From Rhizobiaceae bacterium (lineage in GTDB: Bacteria; Pseudomonadota; Alphaproteobacteria; Rhizobiales; Rhizobiaceae), in the NCBI GenBank assembly GCA_021648425.1, contig JAKISV010000064.1, positions 1 through 13,451 of the forward strand: 13,451 nucleotides of DNA, in the 5' to 3' direction. A model generated the notes under the pieces. The model saw only the letters and a program-made list of their open reading frames with translations, was not told the DNA's origin and did no database searches. The position numbers and the translations under genes are program-made. Numbering within the stretch: position 1 is the first letter of the stretch; every line of letters starts with the position of its first letter. Of the stretch, positions 12,693-13,451 are shown one piece after another.

Positions 12693-13451
12693 ATGAAAAC
12701 CAGTGTTGTACTATTAGCTGCAATTATACTTGCCGGGACATCTGTTCTGGCCAGTGCACAAACGTTGCGATGGGCGCGCGCCGGAGATGCGTTGACGCTT
12801 GATCCGCATGCACAAAACGAAGGACCGACCACGGCCCTGAACCATCAGATTATGGAGCCGTTGCTGATCCGAGACATGACCGGCAAAACGGTACCCGCAT
12901 TGGCTACCGAATGGGCGCCAAGCAAAGACGACCCCAATGTGTGGTCGTTCAAACTGCGTGAAGGTGTGAAATTCCACGATGGATCGGAATTTGACAGTGA
13001 AGATGTGGTGTTTTCTTTCAACCGGGCAATGACAAAAGACAGCGACTACAAAGAATTGCTGGCTTCCGTGAAAGAAGTGCGCGCCAATGGTAAATACGGT
13101 TTTGAAATCGTCACCAACGGGCCAAACCCGATTATGCCTTCCAACCTTACCAACTTGTTTATCATGGACAAGACCTGGGCTGAAGCAAACAATGCTGTAA
13201 AAGTACAGGACTATGAAGGTGGCGAAGACACTTTTGCATCCCGCAATGCAAACGGTACAGGACCTTATGTTCTGGTAAGCCGCGAGCCTGATGCCAAAAC
13301 TGTTTTGAAAATCAATGAAAACTATTGGGGCATGGATATGTTCCCGATGGAAGTGAAAGAAATCATCTATACCCCGGTCCAGAGTAAAGCTACCCGTGTA
13401 GCCGCATTGTTGTCGGGTCAGGTTGATTTCATTCAGGCAGTACCGGTTCAG
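12693..13451 (+). CDS. Family-5 peptide-binding protein (DppA/OppA-like), 3' end cut off
   Basis: The first 253 residues are visible and the frame is open to the window edge; full family members have about 500-550. A signal peptide (MKTSVVLLAAIILAGTSVLA) is likely cut at ASA-Q near residue 22. The mature part shows the family-5 extracellular solute-binding marks: RWARAGDALTLDPHA at the start, LREGVKFHDGSEFDSEDVVF (88-107) and NANGTGPYVL (185-194). Such proteins bring peptides, or sometimes opines, nickel, heme or sugars, to a Dpp/Opp ABC importer; the ligand cannot be told from this part. The ATG at 12693 has GGAG seven bases upstream. It diverges from glpV across a 328-base region, and permease and ATPase genes are expected to the right, beyond the window. 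Confidence 0.88.
   Translation, partial: MKTSVVLLAAIILAGTSVLASAQTLRWARAGDALTLDPHAQNEGPTTALNHQIMEPLLIRDMTGKTVPALATEWAPSKDDPNVWSFKLREGVKFHDGSEFDSEDVVFSFNRAMTKDSDYKELLASVKEVRANGKYGFEIVTNGPNPIMPSNLTNLFIMDKTWAEANNAVKVQDYEGGEDTFASRNANGTGPYVLVSREPDAKTVLKINENYWGMDMFPMEVKEIIYTPVQSKATRVAALLSGQVDFIQAVPVQ

Noticed and set aside
1..13451. CRISPR array, insertion sequence or prophage
   Set aside because: No regularly spaced repeats, terminal inverted repeats, transposase or phage proteins were found on either strand.

Overview
The window looks like the chromosome of an AT-leaning alphaproteobacterium, most likely a Rhizobiales relative (inference). The reasons are a complete GlpVSTPQU-type glycerol ABC transporter with its DUF2160 subunit, a secreted Tyr/Arg-rich protein of a rhizobial type, and several promoters close to the rhizobial TTGAC-N17-CTATAT form. 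No transposase, integrase, CRISPR array or phage gene is visible. Almost everything reads on the minus strand; only an MFS transporter and an edge-truncated peptide-binding protein read on the plus strand.

Layout from left to right. Positions 1-565 hold no convincing gene, but contain a near-consensus leftward promoter (81-109) whose structured leader runs off the left edge. A CAT-anticodon tRNA (566-641, minus) has its own promoter. Next come a small secreted Tyr/Arg/Asn-rich protein (756-1235) with a folded leader and a strong terminator, a secreted NTF2-like protein (1424-1867) with a near-perfect promoter, and a two-gene unit of a tail-anchored small membrane protein (2849-3124) and pyridoxal kinase PdxY (1938-2831, GTG start). 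A UMF1-type MFS transporter (3258-4715, plus) overlaps the 3' end of an M56/BlaR1-like membrane metallopeptidase (4708-5874, minus). That peptidase is translationally coupled to its BlaI/MecI-type repressor (5861-6256). The pair lacks both a penicillin-binding sensor domain and a nearby beta-lactamase.

Positions 6344-12364 are a six-gene minus-strand operon in the order glpV (periplasmic binding protein), glpS and glpT (ATPases), glpP and glpQ (permeases), glpU (small DUF2160 membrane protein). Genes from glpT onward are tightly spaced or overlapping. A strong intrinsic terminator between glpV and glpS probably sets binding protein above transporter core. The two ATPases are complementary in their defects: GlpT lacks the LSGGQ signature and GlpS lacks the H-loop histidine, so only one of the two ATP sites should be canonical. 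The operon promoter at 12411-12440 is covered by palindromes that could be operators. Diverging from it, a family-5 (DppA-like) peptide-binding protein starts at 12693 and is cut by the right edge.

No wholly new system is evident. The best leads are the BlaI/M56 pair of unknown signal, the asymmetric ATPases, the folded leader at 1261-1326, and the stacked operators in the glpV promoter. All names come from recognising sequence motifs by eye; no database search was possible.
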